Shown piece after piece: positions 51,739-60,616 of a stretch of 64,000 nt of DNA. How positions within the stretch are numbered: the first letter of the stretch is position 1; every line of letters starts with the position of its first letter. Below the pieces are notes generated by a model that did not search any database, was not told where the DNA came from, and worked only from the letters and a program-made list of their open reading frames with translations. Position numbers and translations under genes: made by a program. This DNA is from Bradyrhizobium sp. DOA9 (GTDB lineage: Bacteria; Pseudomonadota; Alphaproteobacteria; Rhizobiales; Xanthobacteraceae): the NCBI RefSeq assembly GCF_000617845.2, contig NZ_DF820425.1, positions 6,144,741-6,208,740 on the forward strand. Direction: 5' to 3'.

Positions 51739-52455
51739 TTAGTGGGCCCTCGCCCCGGCGACGCCGAGATGGCGCTCCAGGACAGTGGGGTCGGTCTTCA
51801 GCGCGGCGCTCGGAGCGTCGTGGACGATCGTTCCGCGCTCCAATATCACAACGCGATCGGCGAGCCCCAGAATCTTTTGGGCATTCTGCTCGACGATGAT
51901 CGAACAAATGCCTCCCGACCGGGTGATGGCCCCGATCGCCTTCAGAAGTTCCTCGACGATGATGGGCGCAAGGCCCTCGGTCGGCTCGTCCAGCAACAGC
52001 ACTTTCGGATTGAGGGTCAGCGCGCGGCCGATCGCCAGCATCTGCTGCTCACCGCCGGAGAGCTGGTTGCCGAAATTGCTTCGCCGCTCCTTCAGCCGCG
52101 GGAACATCTCGTAGACCTTCTCGATCGTCCAAGGACCGGGCTGCGCCACCGCCGTCATGTTCTCTTCCACCGTCAGCGAGCGGAAGATGTTGCGCTCCTG
52201 CGGCACCCAGCCGATGCCGGCGCGCGCGCGCTGGTCGGGCCGCATCGCCGTGACGTCAGTGCCGGCCAGCGCAATGGAGCCGGCGAAGCGGCGCGTGACG
52301 CCGACGATGGAGTTGATCAGCGTGGTCTTGCCGGTGCCGTTGCGCCCGAGCAGCGCCACCACCTGTCCTTCGGCGAGGCGGAGCGTCATCTTCGGCAGCA
52401 CAACCGCCTCGCCATAGCCGGCGCGGAGTGAATCGATCGCGAGCAGGTCAGACAT
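51739..52455 (-). CDS. livF: Branched-chain amino acid-type ABC transporter ATPase, LivF
   Basis: A 238-residue ATPase: LLGRNGTGKTTLINSIVG (Walker A), NQLSGGEQQMLAIGRALTLNP (signature) and VLLLDEPTEGLAP, the diagnostic LivF Walker B form. It overlaps the livG end by 8 bases, in the run livH-livM-livG-livF. It energises uptake of amino acids or other small organic acids, and the ligand is set by the binding protein at 55316. Confidence 0.92.
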   Translation of the reverse strand: MSDLLAIDSLRAGYGEAVVLPKMTLRLAEGQVVALLGRNGTGKTTLINSIVGVTRRFAGSIALAGTDVTAMRPDQRARAGIGWVPQERNIFRSLTVEENMTAVAQPGPWTIEKVYEMFPRLKERRSNFGNQLSGGEQQMLAIGRALTLNPKVLLLDEPTEGLAPIIVEELLKAIGAITRSGGICSIIVEQNAQKILGLADRVVILERGTIVHDAPSAALKTDPTVLERHLGVAGARAH

Positions 52456-53203
52456 TGACCGCCTCCTCGCCGAGATAGACCGCCTTCACCTGCGGATCGC
52501 GCGCGACCTGTTCGGGCGGGCCCTCCGTCAGCAGCGCGCCGGAGACCAGCACCGAGATGCGGTCGGCAAAGGAGAACACGAGGTCCATGTCGTGCTCGAT
52601 CAGGAGCACGGTGACGTCCCGCGGCAGCGCGCCGACCACGGCGAGAATGTCATGGCGCTCGCTCTCGGGCACGCCGGCGGCGGGCTCGTCCAGCAGCAGC
52701 ACGCGCGGTTTCGCGGCGATTGCGACTGCGATCTCGAGCAGGCGCTGCTTGCCGTAAGGAAGCGTCACCGTCTCTTCGTTCATGACGTCGAGCAGGTGGA
52801 AGCGTGTCAGCAGCTCGGCGATCTCGCCGTTGACGTCGCCGCGCGTCCCCATGCGCCGCCACCAGTCGCCGCCATGGCCGAGGCGTTCGGACACGGCAAG
52901 GCCGATGGTTTCGAGCGGGGTCAGGTCGGGATAAAGCTGGTTGATCTGGAAGGTGCGCGACAATCCGCGCAGCACGCGCTTGTGCACGGGCAGATCGGTG
53001 ATGTCCTGGCCTTCGAGCAGGATGCGGCCGGAGTTCGGCTTCAACACGCCGGTGAGCTGGTTGATGACCGTGGTCTTGCCGGCACCGTTCGGGCCGATCA
53101 GCGCGTGACGGGCGCCCTGCTCGACCTTCAGGGACAGATCGCGGGTGACGCGCAGGCCCCCGAACTGCTTTTCGAGATTTTGGGTTTCGAGTGCGATGGT
53201 CAT
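52448..53203 (-). CDS. livG: Branched-chain amino acid-type ABC transporter ATPase, LivG
   Basis: A 251-residue ATPase: LIGPNGAGKTTVINQLTG, then DITDLPVHKRVLRGLSRTFQ with the LivG-type insert, LPYGKQRLLEIAVAIAAKP (signature) and VLLLDEPAAGVPESE. The ATG at 53203 overlaps the livM stop by 4 bases. The upstream in-frame extension is not used because it is Arg/Pro-rich shadow sequence. Confidence 0.92.
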   Translation of the reverse strand: MTIALETQNLEKQFGGLRVTRDLSLKVEQGARHALIGPNGAGKTTVINQLTGVLKPNSGRILLEGQDITDLPVHKRVLRGLSRTFQINQLYPDLTPLETIGLAVSERLGHGGDWWRRMGTRGDVNGEIAELLTRFHLLDVMNEETVTLPYGKQRLLEIAVAIAAKPRVLLLDEPAAGVPESERHDILAVVGALPRDVTVLLIEHDMDLVFSFADRISVLVSGALLTEGPPEQVARDPQVKAVYLGEEAVNV

Positions 53204-54228
53204 GAATCGCTCTCCGGCACGGCGACGATCGCCTTGCGGCCCGCAATCTGCCTGATGATCAGGTTCGGCACATACAGCACCCAGCGATGCAGGCGCTGGC
53301 GGCCGACCAGCACGATCACGACCAGCACGAGGCCGATCCAGAACTGCCAATATTGCGGCGTGATGGTCGAGAACAATTCCTGGAGCATGCGGAAGATCAC
53401 CGCGCCGATCAGCCCGCCGTAGAGATAGCCGGTGCCGCCGATCACGAGCACCAGCATCAGGTCCGCGGAGCGTTCCATGGAAAACACGTCGAGCGAGGCG
53501 ATTGCGGTGGTCTGGGTGAACAGCGCTCCCGCAATGCCGGCGTAGAACGCGGCGAGCGTATAGATCGCGATCAGGCGGCGGTTGACCGGAATGCCAATTG
53601 CCGCGGCGCGGAGGGGATTGTTCTTGATGGCGCGCAGCGACAGGCCGAACGGGGAATGAACGACTCTGCGGGCGAACAGGAACAGCAGGAACAGCACGGC
53701 GAGCGAATAGAAGAACCCGGCCTTGCCGAACATGTCGAACGGGATCGCGCCGAGGATCGGCTGCATCTCGATGCCTTGGAGGCCGTCGGTACCGCCGGTG
53801 ATATTGGAGAAGCGCTCGGCGAGGGCTTCCAGCAGCAGCGCAATGCCGAGCGTTACCATCAGGCGCGTCAGGTCGACGCCGCGGATCACCAGAAAGCTGG
53901 TGGCAAAGCCGAGCACCATAGCGGCAAGGCCGGCGACGATCAGCGCCAGCACGGGCTCCTTGACGATGCCGTGCAGCGCCAGCAGCCCCGCGGCATAGGC
54001 GCCGACGCCGAAGAAGGCGGCGTGACCCAGCGAAACGATGCCGGCATAGCCGAGGATGAGATCGAGCGACATCGCGAACAGCGCGAGGCGCAGGATGTCG
54101 GTCATGATCAGATAGCGCGACGGAAATGCAAGGCCGCAGGCCAGCACGATCAGCCAGAAGGCGATTTCGCCGTAGTGCCAGCGCGCCTGGCGCTGGGCGT
54201 GATGACCGACGTCGGATGCAGCGCTCAT
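53200..54228 (-). CDS. livM: Branched-chain amino acid-type ABC permease, LivM
   Basis: A 342-residue permease with about ten helices. LILGYAGIVSLGHAAFFGVGAYAAG is the LivM signature, LRAIKNNPLRAAAIGI the cytoplasmic coupling loop, and AGIAGALFTQTTAIASLDVFSMERSADLMLVLVIGG follows. The start at 54228 (MSAASDVGHHAQ) lies 8 bases after the livH stop. A long in-frame extension upstream overlaps livH and is rejected. Confidence 0.92.
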   Translation of the reverse strand: MSAASDVGHHAQRQARWHYGEIAFWLIVLACGLAFPSRYLIMTDILRLALFAMSLDLILGYAGIVSLGHAAFFGVGAYAAGLLALHGIVKEPVLALIVAGLAAMVLGFATSFLVIRGVDLTRLMVTLGIALLLEALAERFSNITGGTDGLQGIEMQPILGAIPFDMFGKAGFFYSLAVLFLLFLFARRVVHSPFGLSLRAIKNNPLRAAAIGIPVNRRLIAIYTLAAFYAGIAGALFTQTTAIASLDVFSMERSADLMLVLVIGGTGYLYGGLIGAVIFRMLQELFSTITPQYWQFWIGLVLVVIVLVGRQRLHRWVLYVPNLIIRQIAGRKAIVAVPESDS

Positions 54229-54236
54229 CGGCGAAC

Positions 54237-55106
54237 TCAACGCGCGGCCGTGCGGCCGAACAGGCCGTTCGGGCGCCAGATCAGGATCACGATCATCATG
54301 GTGTAGATCACGAAGGGGCCCATCTTCGGCACGTAATATTTGCCGGCGACGTCGCCAATGCCGAGCAACAGCGAGGCCAGGAACGGACCAGTGATCGAGG
54401 ACGAACCGCCGACGGTGACCACGATCAGGAAGTAGATCATGAACTTCAACGGGAAGTACGGATCGAGGCCGAGGATCTCGGCGCTCAGCGCACCACCGAG
54501 GCCCGCGAGCCCGCAACCGAAGGCAAAGGTGAAGGCGAACACCTGCGGCACGTTGATGCCGAGGCCGCTCGCGGCGCGGGGATCGTCGACGGCGGCGCGC
54601 AAGCGGCTGCCGAAGCGGGTCTTGGCCAACACCATCTGGAGCGCGATGGTGAGCAGGCCGCAGATCACGATGATCATCAGCCGGTAGCGGCCGATGCCGA
54701 CGCCGAACAGATCGAACTGCCCCTGGAGCGCGGCCGGCAGATTGATGAAGACGCGCGAGGATCCCTGGATGTAATCGACGGCCGCGACCGACATGAAGGT
54801 CAGGCCGATCGTGAACAGCACCTGGTCGAGATGGCTGCGGGTGTAGAGATGACGGTACAGCGTCCGCTCGAGCGCGATGCCGATTGCAGCCGAGGAGACG
54901 AAAGCGAGCGGCAGGGCGGCGAAGAACGGCCAACCCATCCGGTTGACCAGCACCATGCAGACATAGCCCCCGGCCATCGCGAAGGCGCCGTGGGCGAGAT
55001 TGACGAAGTTCATCAGGCCGAGCGTGACCGCGAGCCCGCAGGCGAGCACGAACAGCAGCATGCCGTAGGCGACGCCATCGAACAGGTTGGTGAGGATTGC
55101 GGTCAT
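54237..55106 (-). CDS. livH: Branched-chain amino acid-type ABC permease, LivH
   Basis: A 289-residue permease with about eight helices. The N-terminal TNLFDGVAYGMLLFVLACGLAVTLGLMNFVNLAHGAF is the LivH fingerprint, and LRAAVDDPRAASGLGIN is the coupling loop. It is the first membrane gene of the operon, separated from the binding-protein gene by 209 bases containing a repeat. Confidence 0.92.
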   Translation of the reverse strand: MTAILTNLFDGVAYGMLLFVLACGLAVTLGLMNFVNLAHGAFAMAGGYVCMVLVNRMGWPFFAALPLAFVSSAAIGIALERTLYRHLYTRSHLDQVLFTIGLTFMSVAAVDYIQGSSRVFINLPAALQGQFDLFGVGIGRYRLMIIVICGLLTIALQMVLAKTRFGSRLRAAVDDPRAASGLGINVPQVFAFTFAFGCGLAGLGGALSAEILGLDPYFPLKFMIYFLIVVTVGGSSSITGPFLASLLLGIGDVAGKYYVPKMGPFVIYTMMIVILIWRPNGLFGRTAAR

Positions 55107-55263
55107 CGTCTCAGCTTGGAGTTATCGTCATGGCCTGGGCAAAAGCACGAGGTGCGTCTTCAAGCAAATGTCTCGGCCATCCACGTTCTTGTCTGGGCTT
55201 TCTTTTCCCGGCTCTGCGTGGGAGCCCGGGACAAGTCCGGGCATGACGCGGAGCAAGGGGCAT

Positions 55264-55304
55264 GAGATCCCGGGTTCGCGCTAAGCGCGCCCCCGGGATG
55301 AGAC
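55264..55304. repeat. Short copy of the palindromic repeat between binding protein and livH
   Basis: GAGATCCCGGGTTCGCGCTA, then AGCGCGCCCCCGGGATGAGA: an imperfect hairpin sharing its core GGGTTCGCGCTAAGCGCGCC with the copy at 50514. Upstream at 55195-55240 is a partial second hairpin (GCCCGGGACAAGTCCGGGC). Such an mRNA hairpin could lower permease expression relative to the binding protein. Confidence 0.7.
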
Positions 55305-55315
55305 GCTTTCGCGCG

Positions 55316-56494
55316 TCACTTTTTGGTCTTGCCGAGGTCCTTGACGGCTTCGAACGTCGCGAACTCGACATTGTAGAGTTCGCCGTCGACCTTCTCGACC
55401 TTGCGGATGTAGATGTTCTGCACGATGTCGCGGGTCTCGGGGTCGATCGAGATCGGACCGCGCGGGCTCTCCCACTTCTGGCCCTTCATGGCCTCGATCA
55501 GCTTGTCGCCGTTGGTATCGCCGCCGGTCTTCTTCAGCGCCTCGTAGATCAGGTGGATGCCGTCATAGCCGCCTACGGCCATGAAGCCCGGACGGTTGCC
55601 AAAGGCCTTCTTGTAAGCCGCGACGAAATCCTTGTTCATCTGCGAGGGGTGCGCCGCGGAGTAGAGGTGCGCGGTGACCGTGCCGAGCACGGCGTCGCCC
55701 ATGTTGTTGAGAAGGTCGTCGTCGGTGACGTCGCCGGGTCCGATCACCTTGATACCGGCCTTGTCCAGGCCGCGCTCGGCGTATTGCTTCATGAAGTTGC
55801 CGCCCTGGCCGGCCGGCACGAACACGAAGATCGCGTCAGGCTTGGCATCCTTCATGCGCTGCAGGAACGGCGCGAAGTCGGGATTCTGCAGCGGCACCTT
55901 GACCTCTTCGACCACCTCGCCGCCACCGGCGGTAAAATGCTGCTTGAAGAAGTTGAGCGCGTCATTGCCCGGCGCGTAGTCGGAGGTCAGCGTCGCCACC
56001 TTCTTGATGCCGTTCTTGACGGCCCAGTCGCCGATGATGGTCGAAGACTGCGCCAGCGTGAAGCTGGTGCGCACGATGTAGGGCGAACGCTCGGTGATGA
56101 TGGAGGTGCCCGCCGCCATCACGACTTCCGGGATCTTGGCCTGCGTTGCGAGCGGCGCGGCGGCGAGTGCGGCCGGAGTCACGCCGAAGCCGGCGATGAA
56201 ATTGACCTTGTCGTTGACGATCAGCTCCTGCGCGGCGGTCTTGGTCTTGTCCGGGATCGCGGCATCGTCCTTGAGGATGATCTCGACCTTCTTGCCGGCG
56301 ACGGTGTCGCCCTTCTGCTGCATGTAGAGCTTGATCGCGTTCTCGATCTGCTTGCCGGTCGAGGCCTGGCCGCCGGTCATCGGCAGGATCAGCCCGATCT
56401 TGACGGCGTCCTGCGCTTTCGCCGGCGCGACAGCAGCGAGGCCCGAGATTGCGGCCACCGCAGCCGCCCAAGAAAATTGCTTGCGTACGAACAT
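55316..56494 (-). CDS. Periplasmic substrate-binding protein, LivK-like
   Basis: A 392-residue type I binding protein with signal peptide (MFVRKQFSWAAAVAAISGLA, then AVAPAKA). The mature N-terminus VKIGLILPMTGGQASTGKQIENA, the centre GVTPAALAAAPLATQAKIP, and AGTSIITERSPYIVRTSF line the cleft. The family binds Leu/Ile/Val, amides, urea or aromatic acids, and the exact ligand is not shown. The ATG at 56494 gives a proper signal peptide, while the longer frame from 56563 does not. It heads the operon livK-livH-livM-livG-livF-metE-like. Confidence 0.9.
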   Translation of the reverse strand: MFVRKQFSWAAAVAAISGLAAVAPAKAQDAVKIGLILPMTGGQASTGKQIENAIKLYMQQKGDTVAGKKVEIILKDDAAIPDKTKTAAQELIVNDKVNFIAGFGVTPAALAAAPLATQAKIPEVVMAAGTSIITERSPYIVRTSFTLAQSSTIIGDWAVKNGIKKVATLTSDYAPGNDALNFFKQHFTAGGGEVVEEVKVPLQNPDFAPFLQRMKDAKPDAIFVFVPAGQGGNFMKQYAERGLDKAGIKVIGPGDVTDDDLLNNMGDAVLGTVTAHLYSAAHPSQMNKDFVAAYKKAFGNRPGFMAVGGYDGIHLIYEALKKTGGDTNGDKLIEAMKGQKWESPRGPISIDPETRDIVQNIYIRKVEKVDGELYNVEFATFEAVKDLGKTKK

Positions 56495-56681
56495 CAGAGC
56501 TCCCTCCCCTTCATTCCTGACTTTGTGCCTTGAACCGCGTGCCCGGTCCTTGCCGCCCTTCACTCACGGACAAGCCATGCCGTGCGGCCACATGGCGTCC
56601 TCTGCAACCCCGTTGTCAATCGAACGTTGGGCGACCATTCGGCGCAAGCCGCGCGATCCGCCTCGACGACGGCAGGGAGAG

Positions 56682-56701
56682 ATTTGTACGAATGTACAAA
56701 T
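56682..56701. promoter_or_regulatory. Perfect palindrome, likely operator of the liv operon
   Basis: ATTTGTAC, GAAT, GTACAAAT: 8-base perfect arms with a 4-base spacer, 188 bases upstream of the binding-protein gene. The size and symmetry suit a TetR- or GntR-type dimer. In the rest of the 470-base gap (56495-56964) are a second palindrome TGTATACA at 56841-56848, a related TGTATACC at 56777, and an AT-rich patch at 56760-56880. No gene is supported there. Confidence 0.55.
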
Positions 56702-56964
56702 AAAATGGTCTTGTCAACGAAAAAGGCCCGGTTCGCGGCGTGGCCCCACCCGATGACCGTCACGACAACTGCGCAGTGTATACCGTATCAACTACAGTTC
56801 CCCCATCAAGTGCAAATTATGCTTATTATAATACCTTTATTGTATACAGCTAAGCCCACCCTCGAATAGGCCAATTTTACATATTGAGAAGCTATGGTTT
56901 GCCGCCGACGCCTATCCGGCGCTCCTCATCTGCGCCCCGATCGGGGGCACGACCAGAGATATTC

Positions 56965-57255
56965 ATGCGTTCCCGCTCGCTTTCGATCGCCGCCGCACTC
57001 GCCCTGCTCACTTCCAATCTCGCAGGCTGCGGGACGGTCAACGAAAAGCTCTCCGCCGGCGTGGGCGACTACGTTCCGCAATGGGCCGGCGGCCTGCCCG
57101 CCGATGCGCCGCCGCGACCGGGCACGCCGCAATACGACGCCTACATGAAGGAACGCGAGCGCAAGCGGCTGATGCCGGCGGCCGATCGCGAGAAGGAAGA
57201 ACAGGCCCAGAGGGGCGGCGCGACGGGGACAAATTCGGCTGGCGCGGTACGCTGA
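56965..57255 (+). CDS. Small outer-membrane-type lipoprotein
   Basis: A 96-residue protein with an N-terminal lipoprotein signal ending in LAGC (cysteine at about residue 23). The mature part is Pro/Arg-rich and polar (WAGGLPADAPPRPGTPQYDAY) with a charged, Glu/Arg-rich C-terminal third, probably extended or helical. No family is recognised. The ATG at 56965 gives the signal peptide, while an upstream in-frame ATG at 56884 does not. It stands alone, followed by a repeat. Confidence 0.75.
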   Translation: MRSRSLSIAAALALLTSNLAGCGTVNEKLSAGVGDYVPQWAGGLPADAPPRPGTPQYDAYMKERERKRLMPAADREKEEQAQRGGATGTNSAGAVR

Positions 57256-57264
57256 GAGACAATC

Positions 57265-57366
57265 GTCATTCCGGGATGGTCCGAAGGACCAGACCCGGAA
57301 TCTCGAGATTTCTCAGGTGCGCAATTGCGCACCGTAGTTCGCCTCTTCGAGGCGCCCCGAAATGAC
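57265..57366. repeat. Intergenic palindromic repeat, long copy
   Basis: GTCATTCCGGGATGGTCC at the left is mirrored by CCCGAAATGAC at the right. Inside are hairpins GGTCCGAAGGACC, GGTGCGCAATTGCGCACC and GCCTCTTCGAGGC. It lies between convergent genes and is the most complete copy of the family seen in the window. Confidence 0.82.
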
Positions 57367-57372
57367 AAAGCC

Positions 57373-58236
57373 TCAATCCACGAACACCACGGTCTTGCAG
57401 CCGTTGAGGATGACGCGGTCGTCGAGATGGTAGCGGATGGCCCGCGCCAGTACGCGGCGCTCGATATCGCGACCCTTGCGGACCAGATCTTCCGGCGTGT
57501 CGCGATGGCTGATGCGCTCGACGTCCTGGTCGATGATCGGACCCTCGTCGAGGTCGCGCGTGACGTAATGCGCGGTGGCGCCGATCAGCTTGACGCCGCG
57601 CTCATGGGCTTGGTGATAGGGTTTGGCGCCCTTGAAGCCGGGCAGGAACGAGTGGTGAATGTTGATGCAGCGCCCCGACAGCTTTGCCGAGAGATCGTCG
57701 GACAGGATCTGCATGTAGCGGGCGAGCACCACGAGATCGGTCTTCGTCTTGCCGACGAGGTCCACGATCTGCGCCTCCTGCTCGCGCTTGGTCTCCTTGG
57801 TGACGGGCAGGTGGTGGAAGGGGATGCCGCCGAAATCCAGCCCGGCATAGACCTCGCGCGGATGGTTGGAGACGATCGCGGTCGGAACCATCGGCAGCTC
57901 GCCGGTGCGCCAGCGATAGAGGATGTCGACCAGGCAGTGATCGGATTTCGACACCAGCAGCATCACCTTGCGATGCGCGGCGCGGTCGCGCATCTGCCAC
58001 TCCATGCCGAAACGCTCGGCAATCGCGGCAAAGCCGGTCTGCAGCGCCGACAGCTCCACGGCAAGATCGGCTGCGGTGAACACCACCCGCATGAAGAAAT
58101 TCTTGGTCTCAACGTCGTCGAACTGCTGGGCGTCGAGGATGTTCTGTCCGTTGTGAGCAAGAAACGTCGACACCGCCGAGACGATGCCGGGGCGATCCGG
58201 ACAGGACAGGGTCAGAACATATTGATGGTCGGGCAA
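57373..58236 (-). CDS. purU: Formyltetrahydrofolate deformylase
   Basis: A 287-residue enzyme with an N-terminal ACT domain ([20 protein letters not shown]) and a formyltransferase-type hydrolase domain containing [26 protein letters not shown] and [17 protein letters not shown], including the catalytic N, H, D set. It hydrolyses 10-formyl-THF to formate and THF, balancing the one-carbon pool. It is consistent with, but not linked in operon to, the methyl-cycle genes upstream. Confidence 0.95.
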   Translation of the reverse strand: MPDHQYVLTLSCPDRPGIVSAVSTFLAHNGQNILDAQQFDDVETKNFFMRVVFTAADLAVELSALQTGFAAIAERFGMEWQMRDRAAHRKVMLLVSKSDHCLVDILYRWRTGELPMVPTAIVSNHPREVYAGLDFGGIPFHHLPVTKETKREQEAQIVDLVGKTKTDLVVLARYMQILSDDLSAKLSGRCINIHHSFLPGFKGAKPYHQAHERGVKLIGATAHYVTRDLDEGPIIDQDVERISHRDTPEDLVRKGRDIERRVLARAIRYHLDDRVILNGCKTVVFVD

Positions 58237-58378
58237 GGCTCGGCTCTTGATGAAGGTTTGTGCAGCGGAACGATCCGGCGATTTGCACCCTGCTCTAGCA
58301 CCGACCCCGCCCTTGCGCCAATCCCAACCGCGGAGTCAGGATGAACGGACCATTGCGAATTCTCACCGGAGCATCCCC

Positions 58379-59221
58379 ATGGCCGACCGCTTGAACGGCA
58401 CCCGCATCCTGATCCTGGAAACGCGTGAGGAGGCGCAGTTCTCCAAGCTTCTGGCCGAGCAAGGCGCCGAGGTCGTACAGTGCCCGATGTTCACCATTCA
58501 CGATGCGCCGGACCCGGCTCCAGTCGAGGCCTGGATTCGCCGTGCCATCGACAAGCCCTTCGACGATCTCGTGCTGATGACAGGCGAAGGCCTCCGCCGC
58601 ATCATGAAGCTTGCTCGCGCCCGCGGCCTCGACGCCGCCCTTATCGCGGTGCTCGCCCAAGCGCGAAAATTCACCCGCGGCCCGAAGCCAGGCAAGGCAC
58701 TGCGCGAGATCGGCCTCGAGGCGCAGCAGACCACGGAGAAGCCCACCACCGAAGGCGTGATCGAGATGCTGGCCAGGCTCGACCTGAAGGGGCGGCGCCT
58801 CGGTCTCCAGCTCTATCCAGACAAGGACCACAGCGCGCTGACCGGCGCGCTGGCCGCGCAAGGTGCCGCCGTGGATGCCGTGCTGCCCTACGTCTACGAT
58901 TCCAAGGTTGCCGATGCCAACATCGTCGCCGCCATTGACGACATGGCAGAGGGACGCATCGACTCGATCGCCCTGACCAATCTCGGCCAGGTCCGCCGGC
59001 TGATCGAGGTTGCCAAGGCGCATGGTAGCGAGGCGAAGCTGCGCGCCGGCCTCGAGCGCACGCTGATCGCCTCGGTCGGCCCGGCGGTCTCAGGCGAACT
59101 CGCCGCACACGGTTTGCGCACCGACGTCTCGCCGGCCGACGAAGCCTATTTCATGCGCCCGCTGATCTCGGCCATGGCGAATGCATTGGCCGACAGGAAA
59201 GCGGACAACGCAACGAGGTAA
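58379..59221 (+). CDS. Uroporphyrinogen-III synthase (HemD)-family protein
   Basis: A 280-residue two-domain HemD fold: RILILETREEAQFSKLLAEQ at the start, LVLMTGEGLRRIM, VIEMLARLDLKGRRLGLQLYP, and late ASVGPAVSGELAAHGLRTDV. It cyclises hydroxymethylbilane in haem and cobalamin synthesis. No hemC or other haem gene adjoins. The sequence is more divergent than a housekeeping HemD normally is, so it may be a second HemD-like protein with another role. CGGAG before the ATG at 58379 sets the start. Confidence 0.78.
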   Translation: MADRLNGTRILILETREEAQFSKLLAEQGAEVVQCPMFTIHDAPDPAPVEAWIRRAIDKPFDDLVLMTGEGLRRIMKLARARGLDAALIAVLAQARKFTRGPKPGKALREIGLEAQQTTEKPTTEGVIEMLARLDLKGRRLGLQLYPDKDHSALTGALAAQGAAVDAVLPYVYDSKVADANIVAAIDDMAEGRIDSIALTNLGQVRRLIEVAKAHGSEAKLRAGLERTLIASVGPAVSGELAAHGLRTDVSPADEAYFMRPLISAMANALADRKADNATR

Positions 59222-59325
59222 GAGCCGAGCGCGGGGGCGGCCTGCGACTGCTGCGATTGACACCGTCATCGCCGGCGTTAGGTTGCGCGACGCAAGAAGA
59301 AACAACAAGGGTTAAGGGAATCGCC

Positions 59326-59349
59326 GTGACACGCGTCATCGCGTCGTGA
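59326..59349 (+). CDS. Seven-codon leader overlapping the MFS start
   Basis: GTG ACA CGC GTC ATC GCG TCG TGA, with AAGGGAA placed 5 bases before the GTG. Its stop overlaps the GTG start of the MFS gene (GTGA). The MFS start itself has no good ribosome site, so translation may begin on this leader and re-initiate. This is speculative, and the peptide itself is not expected to have a function. Confidence 0.35.
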   Translation: MTRVIAS

Positions 59350-60608
59350 GCGCCACCGCACGACCTTCGGCGCTCGCGCCATTCCGCATCCGCAACTACC
59401 GTTTCCAGTGGCCGTCCGACCTGCTCACCTCCTGGGCCTTCGAGGTCGAGACGCTGGTGCTCGGCTGGTACATCATCGTCGAGACCGGCTCGGTGCTGCT
59501 GCTCACGCTGCTGGCTTCACTCCAGTTCGTCGGAACATTGGTCGCGCCCGTGTTCGGAATGATCGGCGACCGCATCGGCCATCGCGATCTCCTGGTCGTG
59601 ATGCGGCTTGCCTATACGGCACTCTCGTCGACCATCATGGTCCTGGCGCTGAGCGGTCATCTGTCGCCGCTGAGCGTCATGATCATCGTCACGATCATGG
59701 GCCTGATTCGACCCTCCGATCTCGGCGTTCGCGGCGCGCTGCTCGCCGACATCATGCCGGCCGAGCAGCTGGTAGGCGCCATCAGCGTCGCGCGCACGAC
59801 CCAGGACAGCGCGCGCATTGCCGGAGCCTTGACGGGCGCCGGGCTGTTCGCCGTGCTCGGTATCGGCCTTGTCTATGTGGCGATCGCCTGTCTTTACTTC
59901 ATCGCAGCGCTTCTCATGCTCTGCCTGACCCGGCCGAAAAGGACCGTCACCACGAGCGATTATCCGGCGAACAGCCACGCCGTTTCGCGGCTGTTTGGCG
60001 ACCTCAAGGAGGGGATCGTCTATGCCTGGAACGGCCCGGGAATGCGCGCGGCGCTATGCGTCGCTTTCCTGGCCAATCTCACCGCATTTCCCTTCACGGG
60101 CGGATTGTTGCCCTACATCGCGCGGGAGATCTTTCACACCGACCAGACCGGCCTCGGTTATCTCTCGGCGAGCTTCGCCGTCGGCTCGCTGATCGGCTCC
60201 GTCACGCTCAGCCTGGTCGGCGGCATACGCATCGCCCGGCTTCTGATCGGGGCGACGCTGGCCTGGTACGCCATGCTGCTGGTGTTCGTCGAGGTCAGGA
60301 CCTTGCCGGTGGCGATGGCCTGCCTCGTCCTCGCCGGCATCGCCCAGAGCATGTCGATGATCTCGGCGGCCGTCATCCTGATGCGCACCGCGAGCGCACA
60401 TCTGCGCGGCCGGGTCATGGGCGTGCGCATGATGGTGATCTATGGCTTGCCGATCGGACTGCTCGCGGCCGGCAGCCTGATCGACGTCATCGGCTATTCC
60501 GCGACGGGTGCGCTCTATGCCGTGGCAGGATTCGTCGCGATGCTGGCCATTGCGATCCGCTGGCGTGCCGACCTCTGGCCGGTGCACGCCCCCGCAAATG
60601 CGCGATGA
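59346..60608 (+). CDS. MFS transporter (MFS_3/EntS-like)
   Basis: A 420-residue protein with about twelve helices. FRIRNYRFQWPSDLLTSWAFEVETL is the typical N-terminal entry to helix 1, GDRIGHRDLLVVMR is the loop 2-3 motif A of the major facilitator superfamily, and SAHLRGRVMGVRMM marks the second half. The group includes enterobactin and drug exporters. It starts at a GTG overlapping a tiny leader frame. The convergent Crp-type regulator ends 9 bases after its stop. The substrate is unknown. Confidence 0.88.
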   Translation: MSATARPSALAPFRIRNYRFQWPSDLLTSWAFEVETLVLGWYIIVETGSVLLLTLLASLQFVGTLVAPVFGMIGDRIGHRDLLVVMRLAYTALSSTIMVLALSGHLSPLSVMIIVTIMGLIRPSDLGVRGALLADIMPAEQLVGAISVARTTQDSARIAGALTGAGLFAVLGIGLVYVAIACLYFIAALLMLCLTRPKRTVTTSDYPANSHAVSRLFGDLKEGIVYAWNGPGMRAALCVAFLANLTAFPFTGGLLPYIAREIFHTDQTGLGYLSASFAVGSLIGSVTLSLVGGIRIARLLIGATLAWYAMLLVFVEVRTLPVAMACLVLAGIAQSMSMISAAVILMRTASAHLRGRVMGVRMMVIYGLPIGLLAAGSLIDVIGYSATGALYAVAGFVAMLAIAIRWRADLWPVHAPANAR

Positions 60609-60616
60609 CGAGACTT

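Noticed and set aside
56560-56763. 67-codon minus-strand frame upstream of the liv operon
   Set aside because: It spans the palindromic operator and has no ribosome site or recognisable domain.
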